Below, in pieces: positions 34,285 through 42,118 of a stretch of 64,000 nucleotides of DNA (position 1 is its first letter; each line of letters begins with the position of its first letter). The stretch is from Saprospiraceae bacterium (GTDB lineage: Bacteria > Bacteroidota > Bacteroidia > Chitinophagales > Saprospiraceae): assembly GCA_022841745.1 (NCBI GenBank), contig JALHQW010000013.1, positions 1 to 64,000 on the forward strand. The letters are read 5' to 3'. The notes beneath the pieces are model-generated. The model was not told where the DNA came from. It ran no database searches and worked only from the letters and a program-made list of their open reading frames with translations. Position numbers and translations under genes: made by a program.

Positions 34285-34950
34285 ATGAAAAAACTGACCT
34301 ATTGCACCGCATTAATTATTAGCAGTATCCTGCTTAGCTGCGGAACGCATAAATCCATAACGGATAAAGGCTTTACCACGCTTTTTAATGGTAAAAACTT
34401 AGATGGTTGGGTGGGTAACAAGCAGTCATACATTGTCGAAAACGGGGCAATAGTGGTAAAACCGGAAGGCGGCGGCAGCGGTGGCAACCTTTTTACCGAA
34501 GGTGAATACAGCAATTTCAGCTTCCGATTCGAGTTCCAATTGACGCCCGGTGCCAACAACGGCCTCGGCATCCACGCACCATTGGAGGGCGATGCGGCCT
34601 ACGTAGGCAAGGAAATCCAGATTTTGGACAATACCGCCGAGAAGTACGCCAACCTGAAACCCTACCAGTACCACGGCTCTGTCTATGGCATCATCCCCGC
34701 CAAGCGGGAGTTCCTGAAGCCCGTTGGGGAATGGAACTCGGAGGAGGTCATCGTTGAAGGCTCGAAAATCAAGGTCATCTTGAACGGCACGGCCATCGTG
34801 GACGGCGACCTGTTGGAAGCCAGCAAAAATGGGACAATGGACGGCAATGACCACCCTGGCTTAAAGAGAACCAAGGGCCATATTGGCTTTTTGGGGCATG
34901 GCGATGTCGTTCGGTTTCGGAACATCAGGGTCAAGGAGTTGGGGAAATGA
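34285..34950 (+). CDS. DUF1080 (3-keto-disaccharide hydrolase-like) lipoprotein
   Basis: 221 aa. Lipoprotein signal with Cys at about residue 19 (SSILLSCGTHKS). One DUF1080 concanavalin-like domain (about 30-218): FTTLFNGKNLDGWVGNK at its start, FSFRFEFQLTPGANNGLGIH, GKEIQILDN, and the ending GHIGFLGHGDVVRFRNIRVKEL. The family includes 3-keto-glycoside hydrolases and glycan-binding proteins; the acidic residue in the EIQILD strand is conserved. It probably acts on sugars at the cell surface or periplasm. The TGA stop lies in the loop of a terminator hairpin. Confidence 0.85.
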   Translation: MKKLTYCTALIISSILLSCGTHKSITDKGFTTLFNGKNLDGWVGNKQSYIVENGAIVVKPEGGGSGGNLFTEGEYSNFSFRFEFQLTPGANNGLGIHAPLEGDAAYVGKEIQILDNTAEKYANLKPYQYHGSVYGIIPAKREFLKPVGEWNSEEVIVEGSKIKVILNGTAIVDGDLLEASKNGTMDGNDHPGLKRTKGHIGFLGHGDVVRFRNIRVKELGK

Positions 34951-34966
34951 GCGTTTCCCCAACTCC
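34935..34966. terminator. Two-way terminator overlapping the DUF1080 stop codon
   Basis: GGAGTTGGGGAAA (34935-34947) pairs perfectly with TTTCCCCAACTCC (34954-34966) around the 6-nt loop TGAGCG, whose TGA is the stop codon. It sits between convergent genes whose stops are 20 bp apart. Confidence 0.65.
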
Positions 34967-34970
34967 AAAC

Positions 34971-36221
34971 TCATACTACCCCCGTGTTCTGCCTTATCTG
35001 CGCTCCCCATCCTGCTATCATCTCCTCATTGATATCCGTCGTCCTCAAAAACGTTTCATCCCTTGCCAAGGTGTAGGCGATGGTAAAGACGCCTTCCGGT
35101 AGGTAACTGAGTATCAAGTCTGTCAGCATATTATAGGCACCACGGGTCTTTCCCTGTGCCAAACCATCGTAGTTGAGGGAGGCGAAAGCAGTGCAGTCAA
35201 TGACCTTGCCTTTGTGGTTGCTGTAGCTTTGCCCAGCGATCACCTGGCACCCAGCCGAAAAATTAGCCCCTCCCTTGCCCGACCAGTGGATATTGATGGT
35301 TTCGTTGGGAACGGCATCCAAGCCCCGGGCAATATCTGATTCATCCAGCGAATCGTTGTTGTTTCGATCCCGAAACACCAGCACACCCACGGTGGCAGGC
35401 TCAAAGGCCCGATAAACTTCTTGTGCGTCACTGACCTTGTGCCAGCCGAACTTATAGCTGTGCTGCCCCTCGATGAGAAAAGGTTCGTCTCTTCTTTTGA
35501 TGATGTTTTGGTTAGGGTCTGTAGAACCCCAAAACTTGAACACCATGCCCCTGATAAGCAATACGAAAAGGTCGTCGTTTTCCCGCCTCCTGATGTTGGC
35601 CTCCTGCTTGCGGCGTATGCCAATGAGGTGTACGGTGTCGGGAGATACATCCCAATCCTTTATCTTTTTGGTATCACCGGGGCGGGTATGTTTTTCCGAC
35701 AAGGCCAGGATGGGGTTGTGCTGGGTCGAGTAAAATGCTTTCGCCTCTTGTAAAATGTTTATCCAGTAATTGAAATCCGCCGAGCCTGCTTGCGAAGAAG
35801 ACCTGCCCCATTCGCAGACAAACTCCGGCTTGCCCTGTTTTTCCGCCTTCCATTTTTCGATAAAACGAAAGGTGGTGGAACCTGCAACGCCATCGGGTGT
35901 GCCAATGGAGGCGTCACCTTCCACGGTGCGGATATATTCCTGGAAGAGGCGTACGGCCGCTTGCGTCGAATAGTCGTAGATGCCGTTCAGTTTCGAATTG
36001 GGCATGAATCCGGCGTCTTTGAGGAACTGCTGCAAAGCTTTGACTTCCGTGCCGGGAATCTCCTCGAAAGGCTTCCATACACCGTTTGCCTCCTCCCTAA
36101 ACGCTCGCTTAGCTTTCAGGTCAGCAGCCATGCTGGCGTGGTAAGCACCGAAGTATTTTGAAAGGTCGGCAGGTATTGAGCCTTGGTCCGTTTTGCCAAG
36201 GCGTAAGGTCGTTGTACTCAT
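34971..36221 (-). CDS. Peptidoglycan-binding-domain protein with possible L,D-transpeptidase-like site
   Basis: 416 aa from the ATG at 36219-36221 (MSTTTLRLGKTDQGS); the longer frame adds an unlikely 29-residue extension. A PG_binding_1 domain spans about 55-115 (VKALQQFLKDAGFMPNSKLN, YDYSTQAAVRLFQEYI, ATFRFIEKW). The C-terminal half has INIHWSGKGGANFSAGCQV, with a His...S-x-G-C order resembling the active site of YkuD L,D-transpeptidases, but the rest of that fold is not clear. No signal peptide is present, so export is unproven; a phage- or secretion-related cell-wall enzyme is the alternative. Confidence 0.65.
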   Translation of the reverse strand: MSTTTLRLGKTDQGSIPADLSKYFGAYHASMAADLKAKRAFREEANGVWKPFEEIPGTEVKALQQFLKDAGFMPNSKLNGIYDYSTQAAVRLFQEYIRTVEGDASIGTPDGVAGSTTFRFIEKWKAEKQGKPEFVCEWGRSSSQAGSADFNYWINILQEAKAFYSTQHNPILALSEKHTRPGDTKKIKDWDVSPDTVHLIGIRRKQEANIRRRENDDLFVLLIRGMVFKFWGSTDPNQNIIKRRDEPFLIEGQHSYKFGWHKVSDAQEVYRAFEPATVGVLVFRDRNNNDSLDESDIARGLDAVPNETINIHWSGKGGANFSAGCQVIAGQSYSNHKGKVIDCTAFASLNYDGLAQGKTRGAYNMLTDLILSYLPEGVFTIAYTLARDETFLRTTDINEEMIAGWGAQIRQNTGVV

Positions 36222-36401
36222 TTGGTCAATTTTTAAAATTGTGAAGGAAAGATTTTCGTGCGCCAAATATGAGGGAATTTGTGACAAATGCGCTTTTGGG
36301 ACAAGCAATTTGACAATACCCTTGGCGTTTCTTCAAAAAAAATGCCTCAGCAAGTGGCTTCGCCGAGTATATTTGGGGTGGCAGTATATTTTGACCCCAC
36401 C

Positions 36402-37367
36402 CTACTTCACATCATATTTCCCCAACCACTCCAGCTTAGAGCCACCCCTATCGCCCATATAAACCGTCACCTGTGTCAGGTTGGAGATGGGGAAATGCAG
36501 CACCACCCAGCCAGCCTCCATTGTTTGCGAGAACAGCACTTGGTTGTCTGTATGGCCATTTGTCACCATGAATGCCGTCGGGGTGTGCTCGAACTTGAAG
36601 CGCAACTGGGCGAGGCCATCGGCGTCCGTTTCCAAACTGTGCGAAAATTCGAGCAGTGGGTAATCCTGCTGGCCGATGTTGAGCAGGGGCTGGAGCGGGA
36701 AATGCCGTCGCATGACGGGCGCCTTGAGCAATTGCCACTCCACGAGATTGGGCAGGTGGCTCTGGGCAAACCACACAGGTGGCGTCATGAAATAGCCGGG
36801 ACTGTACTGCTTCACGAACCACCCATTCATCACATAGCCAGCTCCCCAGGTCACGTCCATCAATTGCCATTGCCCGTCAATCTTGACCACGTTCCAGGTA
36901 TGCGGCGAAAAATTGCTGGCCCGGTTAGGCTTGAAAAAATCCCTCGCATGGCCGCTGACGGTCTGGCATTCCAACCCGACGGCCTTGCACATCGCCTTGT
37001 AAAGTTGGCTGTAATCTTGGCAGACGCCCTTGCGGTATATCAAGGTCTGTTGCAACTCCCGCTCAATCCGCTGCTGGTTCAGCCGTTGCATCTCTTTTTC
37101 CGTCCTCGCAACGAAGCGGCCCAAGGCGGGCGGGTTTTCGTATTTTTCGACATCAAAGGCAATGTGGTGGGCAACCCATGCAAACAGTACACGGGCTTTT
37201 TCCGCTTCTGCATCGAAGGGACTTGAAAGTTTTCGGGCCAAGTCGGGCAAATCCAAGAAGTGTTCCTCGAAATGTTCGCCAATGGAGTCGGCCTTGGCAA
37301 AAGGGGATTGGGCTTGAGCTAAGCTACCAATCAATAACAGGCAGAACAGCGTGAAAAAGGTTTTCAT
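36402..37367 (-). CDS. Exported transglutaminase-like cysteine protease superfamily protein
   Basis: 321 aa from the ATG at 37367 (MKTFFTLFCLLLIGSLAQAQ signal peptide; the longer frame hides it). The transglutaminase core is complete: C116 in RKGVCQDYSQL, H156 in SPHTWNVVKI, D171 in WQLMDVTWGAG. The second half is beta-rich and may bind substrate. Bacterial members are usually proteases or peptide-modifying enzymes in the periplasm, and the specific role is unknown. It is transcribed alone. Confidence 0.85.
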   Translation of the reverse strand: MKTFFTLFCLLLIGSLAQAQSPFAKADSIGEHFEEHFLDLPDLARKLSSPFDAEAEKARVLFAWVAHHIAFDVEKYENPPALGRFVARTEKEMQRLNQQRIERELQQTLIYRKGVCQDYSQLYKAMCKAVGLECQTVSGHARDFFKPNRASNFSPHTWNVVKIDGQWQLMDVTWGAGYVMNGWFVKQYSPGYFMTPPVWFAQSHLPNLVEWQLLKAPVMRRHFPLQPLLNIGQQDYPLLEFSHSLETDADGLAQLRFKFEHTPTAFMVTNGHTDNQVLFSQTMEAGWVVLHFPISNLTQVTVYMGDRGGSKLEWLGKYDVK

Positions 37368-37537
37368 AGCAATACGGAGTTTTAGTTTTCGAGCACAATT
37401 TAAAGGATGGACTCGTTTACGGCCAACATAAAACATCACTAAAGCAGCAACTCGTCAAATTATGGACATTTCATAGCGGAGTAGCACAGTTTTAGAATTA
37501 TTAAACTTCTACCATTTACGTAAAAAAAACTGTTCCC

Positions 37538-38461
37538 TTATTCAGTAGCCCAATCGCATTTTGTCAAAACAATTTGATACATGCCAGGCAAATTAAGCGG
37601 AACGATTTCCAACGTATCATACTGGAAGCATTCTTTCGCCCTAAGCTTAAACTGATTGCCTTGAACAATGCCCATCCTAAAATAAGTAGGCAAACCATCT
37701 TCAACTGCCGTAAAGCCCAAGCCGACAGTGAACTCAGTGTCGAGTCCTATGTCCTTCCCAGGAACTGTTTTGTGCACACTGCCAAAAACACTACTTGAAG
37801 GTTCAAGTCCAGCATAGTTCCTTACAGCAAACGTATGACTCATAGCTGGCTCAATGCTGTATTCCTCTTTGCTGTCCAAACTGCTGAACTTCACGTTGCT
37901 CAACTTTATCGTTCTATACAAACTATCGCCTACAACTTCATCTTTTCGGCTATAGGTATAATTGATGCAATAATCCCTTCCACCCTTGATGATGCCTCCC
38001 TCATAATCTGGCCAACATTCCAATGGATAAAGAAAAGTTTTCCGTTGCTTTTCGAAAGAACTTGAACCATAGAATTCCAATGTATCTCCTTGCTTAAAAT
38101 AATGAATTTGGACTGGATAGGAAATGGGGACGCCTTTATCTCCTAAAGATTTAATTGTTAGCTGCTTGTGTCGCTTTCCTTCGGGCAAGATTAGACTAAA
38201 CACATGCCTCTTTCCCTTTACTTGCACCTCTGATGCAATCAAAACCTCTCCATCAATTTGAAAAAAAAGGTCTTTTTTTATGCCTTCATCAATCTCAATC
38301 ATGATGCTTTTCTCTTGGCATTCCTCATTAATCCAGATTGGCACCTCCGAAACTTCGATTTTCGGCAGTGGGAGGTAGTTGATAGGTTCATCCGGCAATA
38401 GTCCGTTTTTGCAAGAACACAGGAAAAAGAAAAAAAAGGGTGAAAAAAGCAGTGTCTTCAT
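37538..38461 (-). CDS. Lipoprotein of unknown function
   Basis: 307 aa. Lipoprotein signal MKTLLFSPFFFFFLCSCKNG, with Cys17 as the lipidation site. The mature part is beta-rich, with strands such as SIMIEIDEGIKKDLFFQID, HVFSLILPEGKRHKQLTI and GMYQIVLTKCDWATE. I recognise no domain. The gene has lower GC than its neighbours, which hints at separate origin. No promoter motif of the usual type is clear, and it is divergent from the PadR gene. Confidence 0.6.
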   Translation of the reverse strand: MKTLLFSPFFFFFLCSCKNGLLPDEPINYLPLPKIEVSEVPIWINEECQEKSIMIEIDEGIKKDLFFQIDGEVLIASEVQVKGKRHVFSLILPEGKRHKQLTIKSLGDKGVPISYPVQIHYFKQGDTLEFYGSSSFEKQRKTFLYPLECWPDYEGGIIKGGRDYCINYTYSRKDEVVGDSLYRTIKLSNVKFSSLDSKEEYSIEPAMSHTFAVRNYAGLEPSSSVFGSVHKTVPGKDIGLDTEFTVGLGFTAVEDGLPTYFRMGIVQGNQFKLRAKECFQYDTLEIVPLNLPGMYQIVLTKCDWATE

Positions 38462-38614
38462 CGTTAGTGTTTTTTATCTGAAAAAACTGTACGGCGTCAA
38501 TAGCTACATTTATCTTTTACAAGCACTAAAAGTAAACTGCAAGTTTTACTGCGCCAACGATTCAAAGTCCTCGTTCATGTTTTTTAACTAATTTTTCACA
38601 CCCTTCGTCGAAGC

Positions 38615-38692
38615 AAGCTACCTGTTCATCAAAAATTCCTTGCTAAAAAAGCTACTTGGTATTGCATAGTAGCTTGCCATGTCGTAGATTTG
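38615..38692 (+). promoter_or_regulatory. padR-pspC promoter with AAGCTAC operator sites
   Basis: TTG (38662-38664), 20 nt, TAGATTTG (38685-38692) is a full-consensus Bacteroidota promoter. AAGCTACT (38649-38656) and AGTAGCTT (38668-38675) are a perfect inverted repeat whose spacer contains the -33 TTG; a third half-site AAGCTAC lies at 38615-38621. A repressor bound there would block the promoter, so autorepression by the PadR protein is likely. Confidence 0.65.
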
Positions 38693-38745
38693 CCCCATCA
38701 AACATGGATTCACTGCTTTATTCACCGTTTGTTTCACCGTTCAAT

Positions 38746-38830
38746 TGCCACTGTGTGCTACCAACCATGAAACTATGAGGCAGTGCAGCCATGAAACAAT
38801 GAAGCCATGTAACCGTGCAGCAATGAAAGT
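38746..38830 (+). repeat. Degenerate octamer array in the padR leader
   Basis: From 38766 the sequence breaks into 8-nt words: CATGAAAC, TATGAGGC, AGTGCAGC, CATGAAAC, AATGAAGC, CATGTAAC, CGTGCAGC, AATGAAAG. The ATG of padR (38823) lies in the last word. Loosely matching inverted words (GTTTCACC, CCACTG) occur just upstream at 38731-38752. The region 38462-38822 otherwise holds only the promoter above. Confidence 0.55.
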
Positions 38831-39176
38831 TCAAGGACTCTTAGACAATACGACCCAACAGATGCGGAAGGGCATTTTAGAACTCTGCATCCTGTCCATC
38901 ATCTCGGATGAGGGCGAGGCCTACCCGACTGACATCATCAAGCGGCTCGAAAAATCGGAGCTGATGGTGGTGGAAGGCACCATGTACCCCCTGCTGGCCC
39001 GCCTGAAAAGCGCTGGCCTGTTGGACTATACCTGGCGGGAATCCCTCAGCGGCCCTCCCCGCAAGTACTACACCCTGACCACCGACGGCAAGGACTTCCT
39101 CAACGGCCTCGTCACCACCTGGCACCAGTTGGTGAGCGCCGTGAGCAATTCCAGCCAAAGCCTCTCGACGAATTAG
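38823..39176 (+). CDS. PadR-family transcriptional regulator
   Basis: 117 aa from the ATG at 38823 (MKVQGLLDNTTQQMRKGILE); the longer frame starting at 38745 would translate the octamer array. The winged helix is clear: LELCILSIISDEGEAYPTDI, IKRLEKSELMVVEGTMYPLL, LKSAGLLDYTWRESLSGPPR, KYYTLTTDGKDFL. PadR proteins bind inverted operators as dimers. It is followed, after a hairpin-forming array, by a PspC-domain gene, a pairing seen often in bacteria, and an inverted repeat overlaps its own promoter. Confidence 0.9.
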   Translation: MKVQGLLDNTTQQMRKGILELCILSIISDEGEAYPTDIIKRLEKSELMVVEGTMYPLLARLKSAGLLDYTWRESLSGPPRKYYTLTTDGKDFLNGLVTTWHQLVSAVSNSSQSLSTN

Positions 39177-39256
39177 TTCGTGAATGGTGATTGGTGATTC
39201 GTGACTGGACGAGCACGCACGAATCACCAATCACGAATCACGAATCACCAAACTAA
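39173..39256. repeat. Hairpin of inverted heptamer words (GATTCGT type)
   Basis: Left arm 39173-39203 (TTAGTT, then GTGATTGGTGATTCGTG) mirrors right arm 39218-39256 (CACGAATCACCAATCACGAA ... AACTAA) around a 14-nt loop. The padR stop TAG (39174-39176) lies in the left arm. The same words recur at 49138-49258. Confidence 0.8.
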
Positions 39257-39276
39257 CGAAATCAATTCATCTTACA

Positions 39277-41544
39277 ATGACTAAGGTATTCAATATCAAC
39301 CTCGGCGGTATGCCCTTCACCATTGACGAAGACGCTTACGAGGTACTCAGCAGCTATCTGAAGACCATCCACAACCACTTCCGCAGCTCGGATGGTTACG
39401 AGGAAATCACCACCGACATTGAGTCACGGATGGCGGAGTTGTTCCAGGAGAAATTGGGCAGCCGCCCCATCGTGTCGCTAAAGGACGTGCAGGGCGTCAT
39501 CTCCATCATGGGCACGCCGGAAGACTTCGGGGCCGAGCCAATGGAAGAACCGGCATCCAAGAGCACTGGTGGCAAGTCTTACGAGGGCAAGTACAGGTTT
39601 AAAACAGGTAAGCGCCTCTTCCGAAACCCCGATGACAAGGTCATAGAGGGTATTTGCTCCGGTATTGCAGCCTATTTCGGCATACAAGACCCGCTTTGGG
39701 TACGGCTCATCTTCGTCCTGTTCGCTTTCACTGGCGGCTTTGCGATACCGCTTTATATCATTTTGTGGGCCATATTGCCGAAGGCAGAAACCGCCAGCGA
39801 CAAACTGTCCATGCGTGGCGAGCCTATCAATGCCTCCAATATCGGTAAAATCATCGAGGAGGAAATGGAGCACGTATCGAAGAAAGTGGCCGAGCTTGGC
39901 GGCGAACTTAAGATAGAGTTCGGAGGCAAAAAAAAAAGCAAAAGGTCGCAGCCTAATGATGGGTCGGAGGACGACGGAGAGGGAGGAGCTAATGCTTCCG
40001 CTGGAGGACATCAGTTCCGGGCCGCAGCTGCTGAGGGCGCACAGGTACTGAGCGGCATCCTTGCCACACTGGGCTCAATCATCCGCAAGGTGATTGAAGT
40101 CTTGGCGAAGGTCATTAGGCCCGTGTTTTTCGCCATCGGTGTGGCGCTGGTAGTGCTGCTGGTCATGTTCTGGGTTGTGTCGGTGGGTGGCCTGTTCTTT
40201 GGGCTGCCGTTTTCGAGCTTCTTGCACCCAGGCTCTACCTTCATGACGACCTTGGGCGTCGTCAATATCCTGATTTTCATAGGTGTGCCACTACTCATGC
40301 TGGCGCTCGGCGTCATGCGGCTTTTCATGCGCACCAATTTCAAGCCCCGCTGGGCGGCTGGCCTTTGGCTGTTCTGGTCGCTGAACCTCGTGAGCCTGAT
40401 GTTCGTGGGAACAAAAACCGTGAAGGACTTCGCACACGGTGCCGACTTCAACGTAGGTGCCAACAAAACGGAGTTCGCCGTTGCCGACACCTTGGTCATT
40501 GACTACGAAAAGAACCCCTTCGAGCGCAGTTTCATGCAGTTTGGCGATGGCCTCTATATTTCCGATGAAAAGCTGATTTCCGAAAACATCCACCTACGGG
40601 TAGAAAAATCGGAGTCTGGCAAAATCGAAGTGTTCCAGACCAATTATGCCCGTGGCGAGGGCATGACGGAAAGCCAGCAGTTGGCCAGCAAAATCAATTA
40701 CCAATACAGAATCGAAGGCAACCACCTTGTGCTGCCGAGCTATTTTGAAATACAAAAAGGCGAGAAATGGCGTGGCCAACGGGTCAACCTGACCGTGAAA
40801 GTCCCTGTCGGCAAATGGGTGCGCCCCGGCAATGAGTTCCATTGGAACGACCTCGACCTCCAAGTGGACGAGCAGTACTCCTTCCCTTGGTGGGACAGCC
40901 AGTACCCTTGGCAAATGGGCAAGGACGGACTATTTAACGCTGAATTTTCGAAGACGCATGACGAAGTCGAAGGCAAAACGGATTTCAACGGTTTCACGAA
41001 AATCAATGTGGACGGAGAAATCATCCTCGACATCAAACAGGGCGGCGAGTACAGCGTAAAATTTGCCGATGGCCAAAGCAGGCCAGATGTGGTCGAAATG
41101 TACCAAGAGGGCGACCAACTCAACATCTCGCTGGTCGGCGACCTCGACGGCAAAATGGAGCTGGAAATAACGATGCCCAACCTAACGGAACTGGACATCT
41201 CCAACGGCGACAAGGTACGCATCCACGATTTTGACCTTGCCAACATGCGCATCGTGAACAACGGCGAGTGCAGGCTGGATTTTCAGGCGAACGTGAACAA
41301 GCTCGAACTGGTGCTCTCCGGCGATAATAAAGCCCAACTCAGCGGCAACTGCAACTACCTGACCGCCACCCTCGACAACGAGGCACGCCTCGACGCCGAA
41401 AACTTCTCGGTACGGGTGGCCGACATCACCGCCGCCAACGATAGCTGGGTGAAAATAACCCCTGGCGATACACTGAACCAGCACATTGACGAATCGAGTA
41501 CCCTCATATCCAAATCGAAAACGACCATAGTTAATGAGCAATAA
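39277..41544 (+). CDS. PspC-domain membrane protein with C-terminal DUF2807-like adhesin head
   Basis: 755 aa. An N-terminal cytosolic part (1-95: IDEDAYEVLSSYLKTIHNHF, ESRMAELFQEKL) is followed by a PspC domain (about 105-175: KRLFRNPDDKVIEGICSGIA, AYFGIQDPLWVRLIFVLFAF). Four further membrane helices follow (about 265-385). The C-terminal extracytoplasmic beta-helix (about 560-740) resembles the DUF2807 putative auto-transporter head: DFNGFTKINVDGEIILDI, LTELDISNGDKVRIHDF. PspC proteins sense membrane stress in E. coli, while Bacteroidota fusions are uncharacterised. It is co-transcribed with padR and followed by a strong terminator. Confidence 0.88.
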   Translation: MTKVFNINLGGMPFTIDEDAYEVLSSYLKTIHNHFRSSDGYEEITTDIESRMAELFQEKLGSRPIVSLKDVQGVISIMGTPEDFGAEPMEEPASKSTGGKSYEGKYRFKTGKRLFRNPDDKVIEGICSGIAAYFGIQDPLWVRLIFVLFAFTGGFAIPLYIILWAILPKAETASDKLSMRGEPINASNIGKIIEEEMEHVSKKVAELGGELKIEFGGKKKSKRSQPNDGSEDDGEGGANASAGGHQFRAAAAEGAQVLSGILATLGSIIRKVIEVLAKVIRPVFFAIGVALVVLLVMFWVVSVGGLFFGLPFSSFLHPGSTFMTTLGVVNILIFIGVPLLMLALGVMRLFMRTNFKPRWAAGLWLFWSLNLVSLMFVGTKTVKDFAHGADFNVGANKTEFAVADTLVIDYEKNPFERSFMQFGDGLYISDEKLISENIHLRVEKSESGKIEVFQTNYARGEGMTESQQLASKINYQYRIEGNHLVLPSYFEIQKGEKWRGQRVNLTVKVPVGKWVRPGNEFHWNDLDLQVDEQYSFPWWDSQYPWQMGKDGLFNAEFSKTHDEVEGKTDFNGFTKINVDGEIILDIKQGGEYSVKFADGQSRPDVVEMYQEGDQLNISLVGDLDGKMELEITMPNLTELDISNGDKVRIHDFDLANMRIVNNGECRLDFQANVNKLELVLSGDNKAQLSGNCNYLTATLDNEARLDAENFSVRVADITAANDSWVKITPGDTLNQHIDESSTLISKSKTTIVNEQ

Positions 41545-41601
41545 CCCGACTGTTTTAGAGGGGTGAGAGATGTGAGAGATGGCTTTTACCTCTTTTCATT
41601 G

Positions 41602-41640
41602 AACAGGGAAGTCGGTTGAAACGGCTTCCCTGTTTTTTTT
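41602..41640 (+). terminator. Terminator of the padR-pspC operon
   Basis: AACAGGGAAG (41602-41611) pairs with CTTCCCTGTT, with TCG/CGG pairing on the loop side, followed by eight or nine T. It lies 58 nt after the PspC stop. Confidence 0.85.
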
Positions 41641-41659
41641 TGACAATCAATTCCTTACG

Positions 41660-42118
41660 ATGAAAAACCTGCTATTCACAATTTGCTTCGCCATCTATTT
41701 TTCTGCTGCCGCAATGGCCCAGCAATCCCCTTCAAACGACCCACTTTTTCAAGAGATACTGACGATGGACAGTCTGCTCTTCACCGCCTTCAACAACCGG
41801 GACGTGGCAGCAATGGGCGACATCTTTGACAAAGACCTGGAGTTCTTCCACGACAAAACTGGACTAACGGGTTATGAAAGAAACTTGGAAATGCTCGGCG
41901 GGCTGGTCAATAACCCGAAAGCGCCAACCCGCACCTTGCACCGGGAGAGCATGGAGGTTTACCCTTTGCCAGGCTATGGGGCTATACAGTCGGCATCCCA
42001 CCGTTTTTGCCATTTGGAGAATGGGGAAATGGACTGCGGGACTTTCAAGTTCGTGCATATCTGGCAAAAGAAGGAAGAGGGGTGGAAATTGGTGAGGGTG
42101 GTGAGTTTTGACCACTAA
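41660..42118 (+). CDS. Exported NTF2-like (DUF4440-type) protein
   Basis: 152 aa. Signal peptide MKNLLFTICFAIYFSAAAMA, cut before QQS. An NTF2-like cone fold spans about 30-150: ILTMDSLLFTAFNNRDVAAM, FDKDLEFFHDKTGLTGYE, CGTFKFVHIWQKKEEGWKLV. The hydrophobic pocket of such proteins binds small molecules or carries out isomerase-type reactions; no specific catalytic set is visible. Its stop overlaps that of the convergent caspase-like gene by 4 bp. Confidence 0.75.
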   Translation: MKNLLFTICFAIYFSAAAMAQQSPSNDPLFQEILTMDSLLFTAFNNRDVAAMGDIFDKDLEFFHDKTGLTGYERNLEMLGGLVNNPKAPTRTLHRESMEVYPLPGYGAIQSASHRFCHLENGEMDCGTFKFVHIWQKKEEGWKLVRVVSFDH

